Source of the DNA: Kryptolebias marmoratus
Lineage: Eukaryota > Chordata > Actinopteri > Cyprinodontiformes > Rivulidae
DNA: 64,000 bases
Direction: 5' to 3'
Assembly (NCBI RefSeq): GCF_001649575.2
Contig: NC_051431.1
Location: forward strand, 23,002,826-23,066,825
The first letter of the stretch is position 1. Each line of letters opens with the position of its first letter. The notes under the pieces were generated by a model. That model saw only the letters and a list, made by a program, of their open reading frames with translations. It had not been told where the DNA came from and made no database searches. Both the position numbers and the translations under genes were made by a program. Positions 10,898 through 23,531 of the stretch are shown here, piece by piece.

Positions 10898-12650
10898 TTT
10901 TTTTAAAAATTTTTTTATATCTTGACATATTCAAGTAATAAATCTGCTGCTTGTGTGGTGCTGCATCAGTTCTGTAGGAGGTCCTACATTAATGACCAAA
11001 ATGGGTTCCGTTAAGGATACCAACATAAAAGGGTCCAGATCACTTTCAAAGGTAGACTGAGGGAAAACGCTTTCAATGCAAACAGAAGGCATCCACACCT
11101 GTATTTAGCACTATCTGAATTCAATACAGTTGTTCAGGAGCAACATTAATCCATGGTATGAATAAGGTCTTGGTCTTATTTTAGCCTCACATTAGGGAAA
11201 GTATACATACATATTAATAAGGGGCATCAAGGGCAAGGAAGGCAGACATTGGGTATGTTATGAGGTCAAGCTTTGTCTTTGGTTTGTTAGGGGTTTTCAT
11301 TTGTAGATAAATAACAGTATAATAAAAAAAATGAAATAAATAATACATACTTTCTGTGCTTTTTTATTTAATTTCCATTTTGCATATTTTATTTGATCTA
11401 CACATATGAATGTTCTATTTGCCCTCACCTCTGTATGCTAAACAGTTTTCTTTGTTTATTACTGGTTCTCCATCATTCCTGACGGTAACTGTCAATTAAT
11501 AACACACTTTGGCCTCTGAAAGCAAAATTACAGAAATTGCAAACAGTTCACAGCCTCTAATGATGACCTCCATCAGTATCTTGCTGCTTTTGAGTTCATG
11601 TTAGTTCTACACGGAAACTGCCAGTGAGAGACTCCTCGCTGCTAAATAAAATTGATGGAAAAACTGGTAGAAATAAATACAAAGCCAAGATGCTGACCAG
11701 GCAGTACTCCTTTGATTTCATTTATCGCTGTCAATAACAACTCGATCAGTCTTCAGAAACAGTCAATGAGTTCCAACAAACCTAGCGTTCAGAAATAATA
11801 AACACTGATTAATGTTCACACAGCGGGTCATAGATTCATGGTCGACTGCATTTTATGTTCTGAGACCTGATTCAGCTAAAGTTGTTCTCCACATCCCACA
11901 AGCTGAAATCACTCTTTAACGTGATGTATTTAGTCTGAAATAAAGAGTCCATGGCCTGATTTACTAAGAATGAACTCTGCCTTCTTTTAGCTTAACTCTC
12001 CTTCAAGAAAAAGTTTTTTTGTTTGTTTTATTTATTTATTTATTTATTACTTATGAGGAAAATAAAAACTGAGCTGCAGAGACCTTGTTAGGAATGAGGT
12101 TGCACGGTTTTGAGTAGAACAGACAGTTACAGTCTTTTGTTTATATTGTAGTGATGCTGATGAGTGCTTAGTGCTGAATTAGATAATAAAAAATAAAGAT
12201 TTTTTAGGCCATTATGACAGTAAAGTTAAACAGCTCAAAACTTTTGTGCTCTGCCTAAAACCTTAATCTTACAAGGAAATATTTTAAATGAGAGTAAGCT
12301 CTTTTTCACAGCTGAGGTATTTTACTTTTTAGCTTATAAAGATGTTTTACAAAGTTATCTGATTTCTGCAATGGAAAAAAAAAAGTTTTTTGTTTTATTT
12401 TGTATTTTTTTTTCGCTGCTATCTTTTTTTATTCAGGTCCTCCATCCATTTGTATCTGACATTGTAGAGAACAAAAATGTCTTTGAAGTGTGCTGTTTGA
12501 TTAAAAAAACAAACAAATAAAAAAAAAGTCATCTATTGGTAGTTCTGAAGGTGTAGTTTATTTCATGTAATTCTGGAAACCACAAGCATGAGACAACAAA
12601 CAGCTCCGTGTGTCACAGCAGAGTTTGATTTGCTTCATCCTTCCATTCCT
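10898..12650. other. intron-like DNA, no gene recognised
   Basis: AT-rich, with a TTTA tract at 12028-12048 and homopolymers near 12370-12540. Nothing codes convincingly. Confidence 0.5.
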
Positions 12651-12654
12651 TCAT

Positions 12655-12825
12655 TCATCCCTCCATCCATTTTCTACCGCTTGTTCAGGGGTTGGGTCGT
12701 GGGGGCAGCAGCTCGAGGAAGCCCAGACATCTCTTCCCACGCCATCTGATCCAACTCACCACAAGGTGGTGATCAGTTGACAGCTCTGCTTCTCTCCTTA
12801 ACTGAGGGTTCAAAACATATGGCCG
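12655..12825 (-). mobile_element. 3' end fragment of a teleost LINE (same family as 44206-45905)
   Basis: CATCCATTTTCTACCGCTTG is followed by GGGGGCAGCAGCTCGAGGAA and GCCCAGACATCTCTT. This is the reverse complement of the 3' coding end of the LINE at 45800-45870 (AGATGTCTGGGCCTCC..AAGCTGCTGCC). Downstream GTGGTGATCAGTTGACAGCT also fits fish LINE 3' sequence. It is a 5'-truncated minus-strand insertion, about 170 bp, with no intact frame. Confidence 0.6.
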
Positions 12826-12829
12826 CAGT

Positions 12830-13296
12830 ATATGCTTCATCATGTATAGAAAAAAAATAAGGAGATGTTATGTATGTTCAACTTGAATTTTAATCAGGAA
12901 GTGAAAACCTCAAAAAAATCTGCCAATGCCTTTTGTGTGGCCAGGGTTGGAAATTTGTGAACAATTTATGCAGAATAAAGAGAGATTGCACATTTGATGA
13001 TCACAAGGAATAAATACTTTATAGTACAACAAATATTTTGAGATTTCACGTTTGTTTTTTTGCTCTTTTCTATATTCCTTTCTCTCTGTCTTTTTAGTTC
13101 CGTCTTTTGCAAGGAGGTGTGTGAGTGTTTTTCTAGTTTGTTTGCAACTAGTAAGAACTGTCTTCTTTTCTTCAAACTTGATTTATGGCCAGATTTTGAG
13201 AGAAATGATTCAAACTCAAATTTGGGCCAAATGGTGAATATTTTCTTGCATCAAACAACCAATTATTAACTTAATTGAGACTGTGCACTGATTTTT
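12830..13296. other. unassigned AT-rich DNA
   Basis: No family resemblance in either strand. The overlapping short frames here look like chance. Confidence 0.45.
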
Positions 13297-13300
13297 TTAA

Positions 13301-14100
13301 CCCTCCTCTTATGTTCGTTTCTGAGGAACAGGAATGATGTTCCCGGGTCAATTTCAAATACACAAAAATGAATAGGTGGAAAAGAACAAGATGCATATGT
13401 TTTTTTTTTCATCTATACTGCACATGAGGGACATGTCATCACATCGTGCTTTGTGCAAATTAATTTTGCACATTTCACACACTTCGTGCTCATCTTGGTG
13501 GCTTGTAAACCTGGCTTCTCTCAATGCCACTAGCCTTTCATCCACTGTGACATTAGGGCCTGGGTTATAGAGCAGTGGAATTTGCTCAACCCACTTGTCC
13601 CACATTGTCCTAATAGCTTTCAGACACATCCTCGTCTATTTCAGTCTTGATCGAAGATAAGTTCAGGGTTGTCATATTTTTATGTCTGATGCTCATTTTG
13701 TGAAGCTCTGACAGTGACTACATCACATGTGTCTGCAGTGTGTTATGTTCTTAGGACTCTTTTGTAGAGGATATTTTTTTATTTCCCCCCCCTCCCCCGC
13801 TGAGTGTCCACTCAGTGTGGGCTTTGTTTACCCACAGGAACAGAAAAGGTTCCTGTCAAAAGTCATAACAACACCTGCAATTCCACAGTTTACTAGTGAG
13901 GTAAAGAGAATAGGGAGAGGGTGTGCATCTCTGTGTGTGTCTGTATATGTGTTTGAGGTGAAATATGTCTCACAGTTGCAAAGAAACAAAAAGTATAAGA
14001 CATTTTAGAAACGTTTTACCCTTCATTTTGACTGCTGGGTCAAATTGACCCGAACAGTATCTATGTAATGTATTAATGCAAGTGGGTGTTTACCTCAAAT
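13301..14100 (-). mobile_element. piggyBac-like non-autonomous element with transposase remnant
   Basis: TTAA (13297-13300) is followed by CCCTCCTCTTATGTTCG, a piggyBac-like terminus. A GTTCCCGGGTCAATTT block lies about 40 bases in. Near the right side the same block recurs inverted (GGGTCAAATTGACCCGAAC, about 14039-14057). The minus-strand frame 13629-13354 contains AIRTMWDKWVEQIPLLYNPG and PNVTVDERLV. This matches the piggyBac transposase segment around a catalytic Asp (NVTVDE). It then jumps to an unrelated-looking Cys-rich stretch (VCEMC..HKARC), so most of the transposase is deleted. The right end is decayed and placed only approximately; a TTAA sits at 14100-14103. Confidence 0.75.
13420..13629 (-). 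pseudogene. piggyBac transposase fragment
   Basis: About 33 residues (KAIRTMWDKWVEQIPLLYNP then GPNVTVDERLV) align with the DDE/D catalytic core region of piggyBac/PGBD transposases, where the D of NVTVDE is catalytic. The usual continuation (proline/arginine-rich PFRGR..) is missing. It is replaced by a Cys/His-rich stretch that may be the C-terminal zinc-binding tail brought close by deletion. Stops follow. It is not a functional gene. It lies inside the TTAA-bounded element described separately. Confidence 0.75.
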
Positions 14101-14103
14101 TAA

Positions 14104-14295
14104 ACTTAATATTCAGTCGCCATAGTTTGAAGAATATGTAGGCAGAATTAGGAGGAAGTGTGTTCATAAAGACTGTTTGAAAAGTGTCTGGAAGGTCACC
14201 TTCAGGGACACTCGAGAGACATAAGACAAACTGATGTAGTTCTTATATGTTTTACTTGTGATGTCTTTTTTCCCACTTACATTTTATCACTCAAC

Positions 14296-14333
<38 letters not shown>

Positions 14334-16123
14334 AACTATGCAGTAAGTTTTTTAATGCAAACCTATATTTGTACTCGTAGTGAACTGTGCCACACTGCTG
14401 CAAACTTAAATAATTTAAGAATAGTCCTAGAATCCAAATGTTTCTTTCATTACAATGCTGTGCATAATTGGTTTATATTTTTAGATAATGACTTTGAGCT
14501 CAGTAAAAATGCACAGAACAAAACATTTATGCTATGATGAAATGACCCACTGACATTACTCTCTGAATTTTAAACATGCAAATTAGTCATGGAGATAAAA
14601 TACACTTTGACTTCTAAACTTTGCTTCTGCCAACGGCAAAATAAAGGCTGCATTGAAGGATAAGGACCTTTGTTAAAAAAGGTATCAGTGATTTTACAGG
14701 TCAGCTCAGCTTCTCTTAGACTGTGACTGCAAGAGAACTGGGCTTTTTAAAATTATTATTTGAAAGGCAATGAAAGAAAAATGTCAGCTTTTTTATGTTT
14801 CTCTATTTTCATTGTATACAAAAATGTAATAATCTCAAAGAGTTATAAAACTATCATCAAATTACCTTTTGAGCAAACACTCATTGATCTTCTAAAAAAT
14901 AATTTAAAAAGATTTTCAGAATAAAACTTTTTTTTTTCCTTTCCATAACAAAGTGTATACTGTGCATCCATTTAAACCATATGCATTCTTAGGAAAGGAA
15001 AAAAAAAGTTACTTCTCAAATCATTTATTTACAAGAACTTATTATTGTTTGAATATATATTATGCTGAATTATTGTACTGAATACAAAACTTAATGTGTG
15101 CAGAAACTAGTACAAATGCATCAGTTACTTAAGTTGTGTTTTGTGATAACCCCAACGTTACCTTTCTTTCTCTCTGTATGTGTTTTATTTCTCTCTCTCT
15201 TTATGTTAGGGGTGCTGCTGTACACAGGAATCACATTTTGTTACGTACGTTGGTTCTTAAGTCATTGTTCTGTTTTTTTTTCTTTAGGGCAGAAGCATTT
15301 CTTTTTAAGACTACCATTTATTTAGAGTTGACTGTTGTGACTAGACTTATTCTGTTTGATGCTGGCGGTGAAATTCTTACAAGCATTTTTAGTAACACTT
15401 TACAATTGCAGTATGTTGGACAAATAATAAAAGTCCAAGTTCAAACAGCAAGTGGCTTCTGGCAAAATGCTCACTGAGTAGCTGGCTGGCTACCTTTAGT
15501 TCCACTTTGGAAAACAAACATTGAACACTTAATCGTAACAGTGGAAACAAAGGAGTTTGTTGTCAGTGTTGAACATTGTCGGTTCTGGTGCCCTTCAAGT
15601 GTTTTTATCAGGAGGAATGCCACTTATCTCCCTGTCTGATACTGACCCGTGTCAGTGTGTTCTGTCCCCCCACCCAGGCGGCAGTAAAGCCATTAGCTTC
15701 CAGCCTGTTTGATTAAATGTTGCCATTGATTCTCACAGGAAATGAGTCAAGTACAGCAACACCTGATCAGATCTGCCAGTTCCCTAATGGGGAGTTAACA
15801 GGAGAGGAGAGAAGGAGTGTAGGAGGTAGGAATTCACATTAACAATGGGTAGGTGGGTGGTTAGGTGGGTTGACAGCTTATTGTAAAATACACACTAAAC
15901 GGTGAGAGACATCCAGCTCCCCACTGAAACAAACTCATCTCATTGGCAGCTTCCAGCAGCTTGAAAGTTTCATCTTCATCTGCTTTAACAGTGAGAGGTA
16001 ACCAAAAAAAAAAAATACTCTTTTAACATAAGGGTATCTGATTTTATATTTGCTTACTTTATAAACAACTTGCAAACCTCAGTCATTTTCTGCTTAGATT
16101 CATGTTGGTTTTTTTGGTTCAGC

Positions 16124-16154
<31 letters not shown>

Positions 16155-17260
16155 CCTTTCATTTACCTCTAAAATCTCTGTCACGCTATATGTGTAACCG
16201 TGTTTTTACTTAGTGTACCGTCGATTGCCGTTCTGGTCCAACAGGGTGCCGTTCCCTCTAATTAATACCAATCACTGATACCTGACTTCAACTGCAGATT
16301 GAAGCTAAAACTGAAAACCAGTAAGACTGAGTTGTGACATAAAAGTCATAACAGCAGTTTTGCTCCAATTGGAGTGTAATATTCATATTTAATTTTCTTT
16401 TCTTGAACCAGAGAGCAGTCTTATTTGGTTAATGTTTTATACAGGTGGTGGTCACTTTGTCCATTGGCCATTTTGCACCCAAAGCCATTTTAGACATACA
16501 GTAGGTAATGTCTGACGTCAAGTGCATTCAGAAAGACTGTAAATTGGTAACATTAAAGCTTATCATTCATTTTTTTTTAGGTTGAGTTTAGCTTTTGGAC
16601 GGAGGGCAAAAGTTTATCTGCATTAGTTCACTGAGGCGACTGCAATTACTGTCAATTATCGACAGAAATAACAGAGTATCTTTGGTGTGACGGGGTGGAA
16701 ACGCTTTTAAGCTGACCTCTACATCAACTGGAATCTATTTAAACAGGCTCTGCTGCTTTACAGAAATGTCTCTTCAAAACTAATGTGTCTGCTTTGCAAA
16801 TGGCAAATTCCAGAGACTGCGCAGATTAAATTACACACATAAAAGTGATGTGCCAATTTGGCTGTTTTTGCAGGAACAAAAACATAAATAAACAAATACA
16901 ATAAATGTAAATCTAAAAAAATTACTTGACATAGTCTGTTTTATACAAATACACACAAGGGTCACATTTGATTTTTTTTACTTTAATAAGAGAATTTGTT
17001 GTGAGATGCAGGTCACAATGCTCCTACCTTAAATATTGCTATATATAAGTTTCTGCTCTTCATAAGAAGCCCTTCAGAAATCTTTGAAGCCTTTGTTGTT
17101 ATTACTGCTGGTAATAATATGATGTAGGCACCATTTAGTTTAGTCATTTTTTGAGACAAAAATGGAAATTCCTAACCATTGAGAGTTCTTCTATATCAAG
17201 TTAAAAAAAAAAAAAAAATTGTTTGTTTCTAAAAGCTTATAGCAGCACTTTGTGTATAAT
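14104..17260. other. intron-like DNA; microsatellites, no gene recognised
   Basis: An (AAT)n tract lies at 14297-14332, a TTTA tract at 16126-16151, and poly-A near 17204-17218. The 15640-15990 part is less repetitive and of normal complexity but has no coding frame. No exon was recognised. Confidence 0.5.
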
Positions 17261-17265
17261 GCAGT

Positions 17266-17785
17266 TGTAAGGATTTGGGTTTTGTTTAAATATTCTTTAA
17301 GTTTCTTTTGTATTGGGTTTATTGTTTCTTTTATTTTGTCATTTGGTTGTCTTCATGTTTAGTTTTGTTTTTGCTCCTTGTGTCTTTGTATTCCTGTCAT
17401 CATTCACTTGTCCTCAGCTTATCTCTTGTTTGCCTGCCACACCCATCTACACCTGCCCCAAGTTTTGTAATCATCTCACCTGTGTCCACTTCCCCTAATT
17501 ACCTTCTGCCTTTAAAACCTGGTCATCTCCTCCACTTACTCACTGGTTCGTTGTCACTTTTATATGCTGTCTGGTTGTCCCCTCATGTCTCGCCATTGTT
17601 TTTTTTTGTTTTGTTTTTTTTTGCAACCTTTGCTTTAGTCAGTGTTATTGTATTTAGTTTTGGTTTGCTGCCACATCAGTTTTTGTTTATTTTTATTTTT
17701 GTGTAACTAAATTAGTTTTTTCCCCTGAAGCTCTCAGAATAAGTCTGCATATTTGGTTTGCCTCACTTCCCCCCCACACCTGACA
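17266..17785 (+). mobile_element. solo LTR, 520 bp, with perfect 5-bp target duplication
   Basis: The block begins TGTAAGGATTTGGG and ends CACACCTGACA. Both sides carry GCAGT (17261-17265 and 17786-17790). The body has the T-rich U3-like stretch, the CACCTGTGTCCACTTCCCC segment and an AATAAG polyadenylation-like site (about 17738) near the 3' end, as in the related LTR at 57589-58068. No internal retroelement genes adjoin it. The open frame inside (17308-17706) is low-complexity hydrophobic translation of T/C-rich DNA, not a gene. Confidence 0.8.
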
Positions 17786-17790
17786 GCAGT

Positions 17791-18837
17791 AAGTGAACAC
17801 GTGATAGGTTTCTTCTTTTTGCCTCACACATATGATTAAAACAGATTTTTGTGAGATGTACATTTGCACTAAAGTTTAACTCTAAAATCAGTAATGTCAA
17901 AGACAAAAACATTGTTGCGAGACTAGCAGAGGAAAGACAAGAAAACATAAACACAAAAAACCTTGCACAGTCTGTCACATACATAATGTATGACCTGTCC
18001 CAGTAACAAACATTCTTCTGTTTTCAGTTTTGGAAGGAGGCTTCATGTTGAATCTTGCTGATTGTTTCAGATGTCAAAATTTTCTGAAAGAAGACCAATG
18101 CACACAAACAGCTTAACTAGTATACTCATATACAATAAACTGAAATGTCCTTTTGCAGCAGACCTGTTTACTATGACTCCACCAGTTTAGTTGAAACTTG
18201 TTTCATTCTACACAGTTAATACTCTTTGCTGATGTAATTTCATCCTGGACAAACTCTTGCTCTATTAAAATAGCCAAGTTCATAAGTGGGGAAAAAAATG
18301 AAAGATTAAACTTCTTCTATATTTTTCTTCCTGTTTTTAAGGGAGCTATAAGGTCTACAGTTGTCAAAATTAAAATCTTATTTCGTGTGTTTTTCACTGA
18401 TTGAAGGATGTTGTAGGTCAGATGTGGGAGGCTGACTGCAGCTGAAAGTCGGTTTTAGGAATAGATGTTTTATACGCATGTGGTGCCTCAATCAATGTCA
18501 GGTTTAATCCGGCTTTCTGAGCAACTCTGAGTCAATTTGACTGAAATGAAATTCTGAACTGGTCTGCAGATATTTGACTGCAGCCACAGTTGCACAGAAA
18601 AGCCCTGTTTCTTTTCTCCATGCCACTTTTGATCAAATCAGCAATAAGTCAGTGTTAACTATAGGGTTTGGTGGGGTTTGGTGTTTGGTTTGCTACAATA
18701 CAGAGAAGCATATTTTCTTTTAAATTTATTCCTTAGTGATTTCTGCACAAGACACAAGAGAGTTCATTTCTTTAACCCAGCCAGGGCAGATTGTTCTGAC
18801 CCATTTATGTCCTAAAGAAGAAAAAGAAGAAGAAGAC
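17791..18837. other. unassigned DNA, no gene recognised
   Basis: No repeat ends or coding signal were seen apart from a short GAA-rich stretch near 18818-18836. Confidence 0.45.
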
Positions 18838-19075
18838 TGATATTAATATTTTACCATGGTTCAGAGTCATTTGAATCCCATTTTTGTCATTTTTTTTCCC
18901 TTATAGGTTTAAATATCTATTTCTGTCTCAGAGCAACAGTGGAGAATTTTACCCCATAAAACTATATGCAGAACTGTGTTTACTTAGGTGTTTATAATGT
19001 GACCTAAAGCTTCTCAGACTATTATTCTCTGATTGAAACTTCACATTATAGCTTACAGTGGCTATAGTGGATTTT
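18838..19075 (+). repeat. dispersed repeat family A, copy 2
   Basis: Collinear with 10560-10897: the shared blocks around CATGGTTCAGA, TTTTACCC, TTACTTAGGTG, CTCAGACT and ATAGCTTACAG occur in the same order. The family is not identified. Confidence 0.55.
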
Positions 19076-19270
19076 TACCCTCAGGACTGACTGTGTCCAG
19101 ACTACCAAATTTATGAATCAAAGTGGTCTATGTTGTGAAAACATTTTCAACAAACATTACGGCAGTTTAGTATTTAATGATATATGAATTAGATTCACTT
19201 ACTAAGAACCATATATATTGACAAATCTGAACTACCTCTGTGAGTGCGTGGATGAGTCTGTGTGTGTGTT

Positions 19271-19271
<1 letters not shown>

Positions 19272-19313
<42 letters not shown>
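19272..19313. repeat. (TA)n microsatellite
   Basis: About 42 bp of pure TA after a TG-rich run. Confidence 0.95.
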
Positions 19314-19315
<2 letters not shown>

Positions 19316-19522
19316 TTGTATGGCAGCGGAATAACAATGAAACACATGACATTTTAGCAATGTGAGATCTATAGGTCAATAGTTCCTATAACAGGCTGTG
19401 TAAACAAATGAAAATTTGCTGTAGAAGAATAAATGCTTTATTTATGAAGAAAAGTCAGATAATTGCCTTGTTGGTAATGTGGTCAAGATAGAACATGGAG
19501 CAAATGACTTAGTTTAATTTAG

Positions 19523-19777
19523 TGTCATGAAACAATGCAAAGGACCAAACAGCAGCAGGTTGTCTTGTAGATTTAGTGGAAAAAACAGAGCATTAACCAA
19601 ACCCAGCAACCCATGAAACTCAACAGAGAAACTGACACCATTGACTGAGGGAGGGGTGACAAAATAATCAAGGAGCAATTGGCAAAATAGAGCACAGGTG
19701 TGGAAAAGGAGCAGGGCAGCAGGGACCAAGGACAACAGAAAAATTTGAAACAGACACCAAAAGTGCAGACTCCAACA
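19523..19777 (-). mobile_element. short LTR-like element, 255 bp, with 4-bp target duplication
   Basis: The plus-strand ends are TGTCATGAAAC..GACTCCAACA and both flanks are TTAG (19519-19522 and 19778-19781). On the minus strand it reads TGTTGGAGTCTG..TTTCATGACA with a T/C-rich body resembling the other LTRs here. No polyadenylation signal was seen, so it may be an internally deleted solo LTR. The termini are seen directly; the class is inferred. Confidence 0.5.
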
Positions 19778-19781
19778 TTAG

Positions 19782-20879
19782 GTCCACCACCTCCTAAGTT
19801 TAGAAATAAAGCCTGTTCATCCATGTCAGTTTATTTAGTCTTAAACTGAATTTATTAAAGAAGAAATTGTTTTTTTTTACTTCAAACACTGTTATTACCA
19901 CAGGTGATTTCGCTTTCCTATTTTTTTTTAAATTTGCTTCCATAGCTCCTATATTTAAACACAAAGAAAATTAATAAGAAACAGCAGCTTCACTGGCTCT
20001 CAGTATGACAGTAAAACCTACCTGAAAAATCTGTATGAGCTTTTGAAAAGTAAAACAGAGAGGTTAAAAAGATAATGAAATGTATTTATGTTGAGAGAGA
20101 GACAGAGAGGGATTTTGTATATTTCTGTTTCTTGTTAGAGTTGCTGACAATGTTTTGTATGTTTCTGTGTGTAAGTGAAGCTATGTGTTAAGATAAACTA
20201 AGGCTAACACAAATCAGCTATTTCTGCTCTTCAGTCCCATATGATTCCATTGTTGTTTTATCTTAATTCAAAGCTTTTCCCAGGAGAAGGCCATCTTCTT
20301 TTACTCTTTCTTTAGAGGTTAATTGTAAACATTGTCCACACAGAATAAATAAAGGATAATGATTAATGGAAATAAAGCAAACAAAACCGATAAAACTAAA
20401 CTTTGTTTAGAAAGCAGCCAACAAATGTTTTGTAAAATCAAATATTTTTTTTGCATTCTATTTCTGCCAAAAGCTGTATTCTTAAGCTATTCTTTTATTG
20501 GTTATACATGTGTTCTCTGTCAGTGAATTATTTATTAAATAATAAATTATTTATATCTAGGAGACCACCTTGTGCAAAAACAACAATAGGTTACCAATCT
20601 GTTTATTTAAATTCATGTATGTGCAGTACCTACAAAACTCAAGAGCTCTTTTGCAATTTGGAGAATTTTAGGCTGTGATAAATTTAAATTTCTGCCTCTG
20701 CTTAATGTTAGCAAGTCCTACTGGGAGGTCTGGTATGTTCCAAGGCCTTTTTAATAGTGGTGCAGAATAACTGAGAACAGGTGTGATTTCAACAAAGTGG
20801 ACAGTAAATGAGTAAATCAAAATTTAGTTATTTTGTTGGCATTACCTGAAACTGGTATGTATTTTAAACAAGATGCAGG

Positions 20880-20914
<35 letters not shown>

Positions 20915-22189
20915 AGTAACCTTAAATAAAGTGTGAAATAACTTGTTCAGTGTTCCCATGGAACCTTAAAATATATAAATAAATAAAAGGCTGCTGCATT
21001 CCATAATAATGACCATTGTGGGTTAAGGTTTGCACTCCTTTTTGCCATATTTTGTTGTCTCAGCTATTTGTACATAATATACATGTGAAAAAGACCCAGC
21101 TAGTGACAAAGGTTTTGAAGCTGGCTCAGCCTGAGATAGTTTTCAGTTTATTTGTTCTATAAGTGCTTATTTTGTGTCTTCTCCAATAAAAAAGGCCATG
21201 TTTGTTCGGTCAAATCAGAAACGCATCTCTGAGTTAGAAAAAAAAAAGGTGATTTGCAGATAATGAGATAGAGATTAAAATTCCCTGAGCGACATTAGGT
21301 AAATTATTTTTCAACCCAGTGTATAGTAGTCAAAAACTATCACAATGAAGTCCATTGATTTTACTCCTTTCTCCTATCTGGATTGCAACTGTTGGCAGAC
21401 AAAATGGACCAGTCAAGCAAATATAGAAGAGATTGCAGAGATACAATGCAGAGTTCATCAAGCACAAATTTACATCAGTTGGCAGCCAGCATTTAATTAC
21501 AGCCAGAATAAGTTTTCATGTTGAAGAAAGAAATTTGAAACACCATACAAAATGACAGTGCTGATATTATCCTGAGAGTCAATCGTTCACTGCTCACCTT
21601 CTCATCTGACTCTACCAATAAGGCTCTCCTTCTGAAACAAAACCTGTTCAGTTCAGATTTATTTGGACAGAAGATCAGATCAGAACCAGAGAGAAGAGGA
21701 AATTATACAAAAACTATCAGTAAATGTGATCTTTCTTTCCTCAGTCAGTTGTGTAAAGCAAACACTATACTGTGTCCTCATAATGTCAGAGTTACGTCTG
21801 GTTGAGAATGCACCTGAACCTTGCTAAGGTTTGTAAAATTTTGATAAGACCAGAAAGTACAATTTAAAATATACATCTGCACGGGCCTTCACGTGTGTGT
21901 TTTTTTACACTGTGTCACCTGAAGCTGAATTTGTCTCTTAACTAACCTAAGAGCATGAAAAAGTTTAAAGTTTGATAAAAGCTCCACGCAAATCAAATAA
22001 GTTCAGGAATGAGGTGGACTGCTATAATACATGTCTGGGGTATAATAACTTTTAACATCTTTAGCAATTGTTACTTTAAACTTTGTGAATTAACATATAT
22101 TTTCCTTTGCATCTGACACAAAAACATGTTTTGATGCCACAGAGGACTAAAAGTATAAGCTATCAGTCTCACATTTACCTACGGATCTG
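19782..22189. other. intron-like DNA with a (TA)n tract
   Basis: (TA)n at 20882-20911. The rest is AT-rich, with no exon or transposon protein recognised. Confidence 0.5.
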
Positions 22190-22430
22190 CAAGGTAGTCT
22201 GGTAATTAGCACTTACGGTGTGGCGTTTGTATGTTCTTCCTATGCATGTGTGTTTTCTATGGGTACTCTGCTTCCTTTCACAGTCCAAAAACATCTATGT
22301 TAGGTTAACTGGAGATTCTAAACTGACCACAGGTGATGGTTGTGTGTCTCTGTGTTGGCCCTTGGATGAAATATTGACCTGTTCAGGATGTGCCTGCTTC
22401 TTGCCTATTGAATGATGGAAAAGAGTAAAA
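22190..22430 (+). mobile_element. SINE-like dispersed repeat (V-SINE/HE1-like), copy 1
   Basis: GGCGTTTGTATGTTCTTCCT, then CACAGTCCAAAAACATCTATGTTAGGTTAACTGGA in pieces, then TGTGTGTCTCTGTGTTGGCC and GATGAAATATTGACCTGTTCAGG follow the consensus order of the very common fish repeat headed GGCA(C)GGTGG..GTGGTTAGC. Other copies in this window are at 25605, 49128 (minus) and 53065. The tRNA-like head is poor in this copy. Confidence 0.65.
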
Positions 22431-23531
22431 TATGAATATCTGACTAATTGCAATATTAGACTTGATGGCATTCAGTTAGTCTTGCTTTAGGCAAGAAAGA
22501 AGGGAGAAAAGAAACATGTTTGAAAATGTTCCATTAAACCTGAATAGTTGGTTTGATCTCATTGTAGTCCTCAGTAATCAATGTTTCAGTCAGTTGTCTC
22601 ATTTTTTTTTTGTTTACATATTTTTTTATTCTCCACAAATTCAAATCTTATTTACATTTGTTGACTTTAAACTGTTTCATCTCATGATTTAAAATAATTT
22701 CTAATTCCTGTCTCTCTTCTTGGATGCTGTTCTCTGATCTGCTCATCCCTCAACTGTGGATCTTTACATGCAGGTAAAACAAAGGATTTTTTGTTGTTTT
22801 TGGGTTGTTTTTTTTTTTTTTGCTTTTTTTATGAAAAACCTATGTGTGACTTTGTGTAGCGTTTAGGGCTCTGAGTTTGCATTGTGTCTGTGTCCTTGTT
22901 TTTCCTACTGTCTCATCCACTTGAAGAGTTGACAGCGAGTTAAAAAGGCTTGTCTCTTGTCACTGGACCACTGGAGCCTCCTCCAACATTGGACTGTTTT
23001 TGCCTGGACTGCCTGCTTGTGTTATTTCACCTCATGTGGTAACAGCCATATGGTTGGTTTGTGTTGGTGTGGTGAACTCCAGTCATGAGCTTCTGCTGCC
23101 TTGGTGACAGAACCGTTTATTAGCTGCTGCAAAGCAGAGCTTGTTTTCAGTAGGCTTTAAGAAAGTCTGGATGAAGGTTCCTGTGGTTCTGGGATTGTAG
23201 ATGATCAACAGTCATGGGAAATGTTGGCTTCACGTCTAAAGGAGCCTGTCATTATTCATGGAAAGCAATCAGACTTTGCTCTGCTGTGATGTTTTAAATG
23301 TTGGTCAAGAAGCCAATTTAATTTTGTGCAACAGTGTGCTCAGCAAAAACAGTTCAGTGTGCAGTGATTGAATATATCTAATAGAAGAAAATAATTCATG
23401 TTTTAGTTGCGCTTACAGTGTTCATCATTCCTCTGAAACACTGCTGTGTGTGTTTTAAACATGCCAAACCCATAGGGGGCATGTTTATGTGGCACTTATA
23501 GGTTTTCTTCGAGCATTCAATTAATTTGGCT
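22431..23531. other. unassigned DNA, weak splice-like motif at 22773
   Basis: CATGCAG|GTAAAAC at 22773|22774 is an acceptor directly followed by a donor but is weaker than the motif at 51591. The segment 22860-23250 is of mixed composition and less AT-rich, with no long open frame. No gene recognised. Confidence 0.4.

Noticed and set aside
17308..17706. 132-codon hydrophobic open frame
   Set aside because: It lies wholly inside the solo LTR and is the translation of T/C-rich DNA.
22760..22780. CATGCAG|GTAAAAC as a recursive splice site
   Set aside because: The purines close to the acceptor and the weak donor (GTAAAA) make it much less convincing than 51591.
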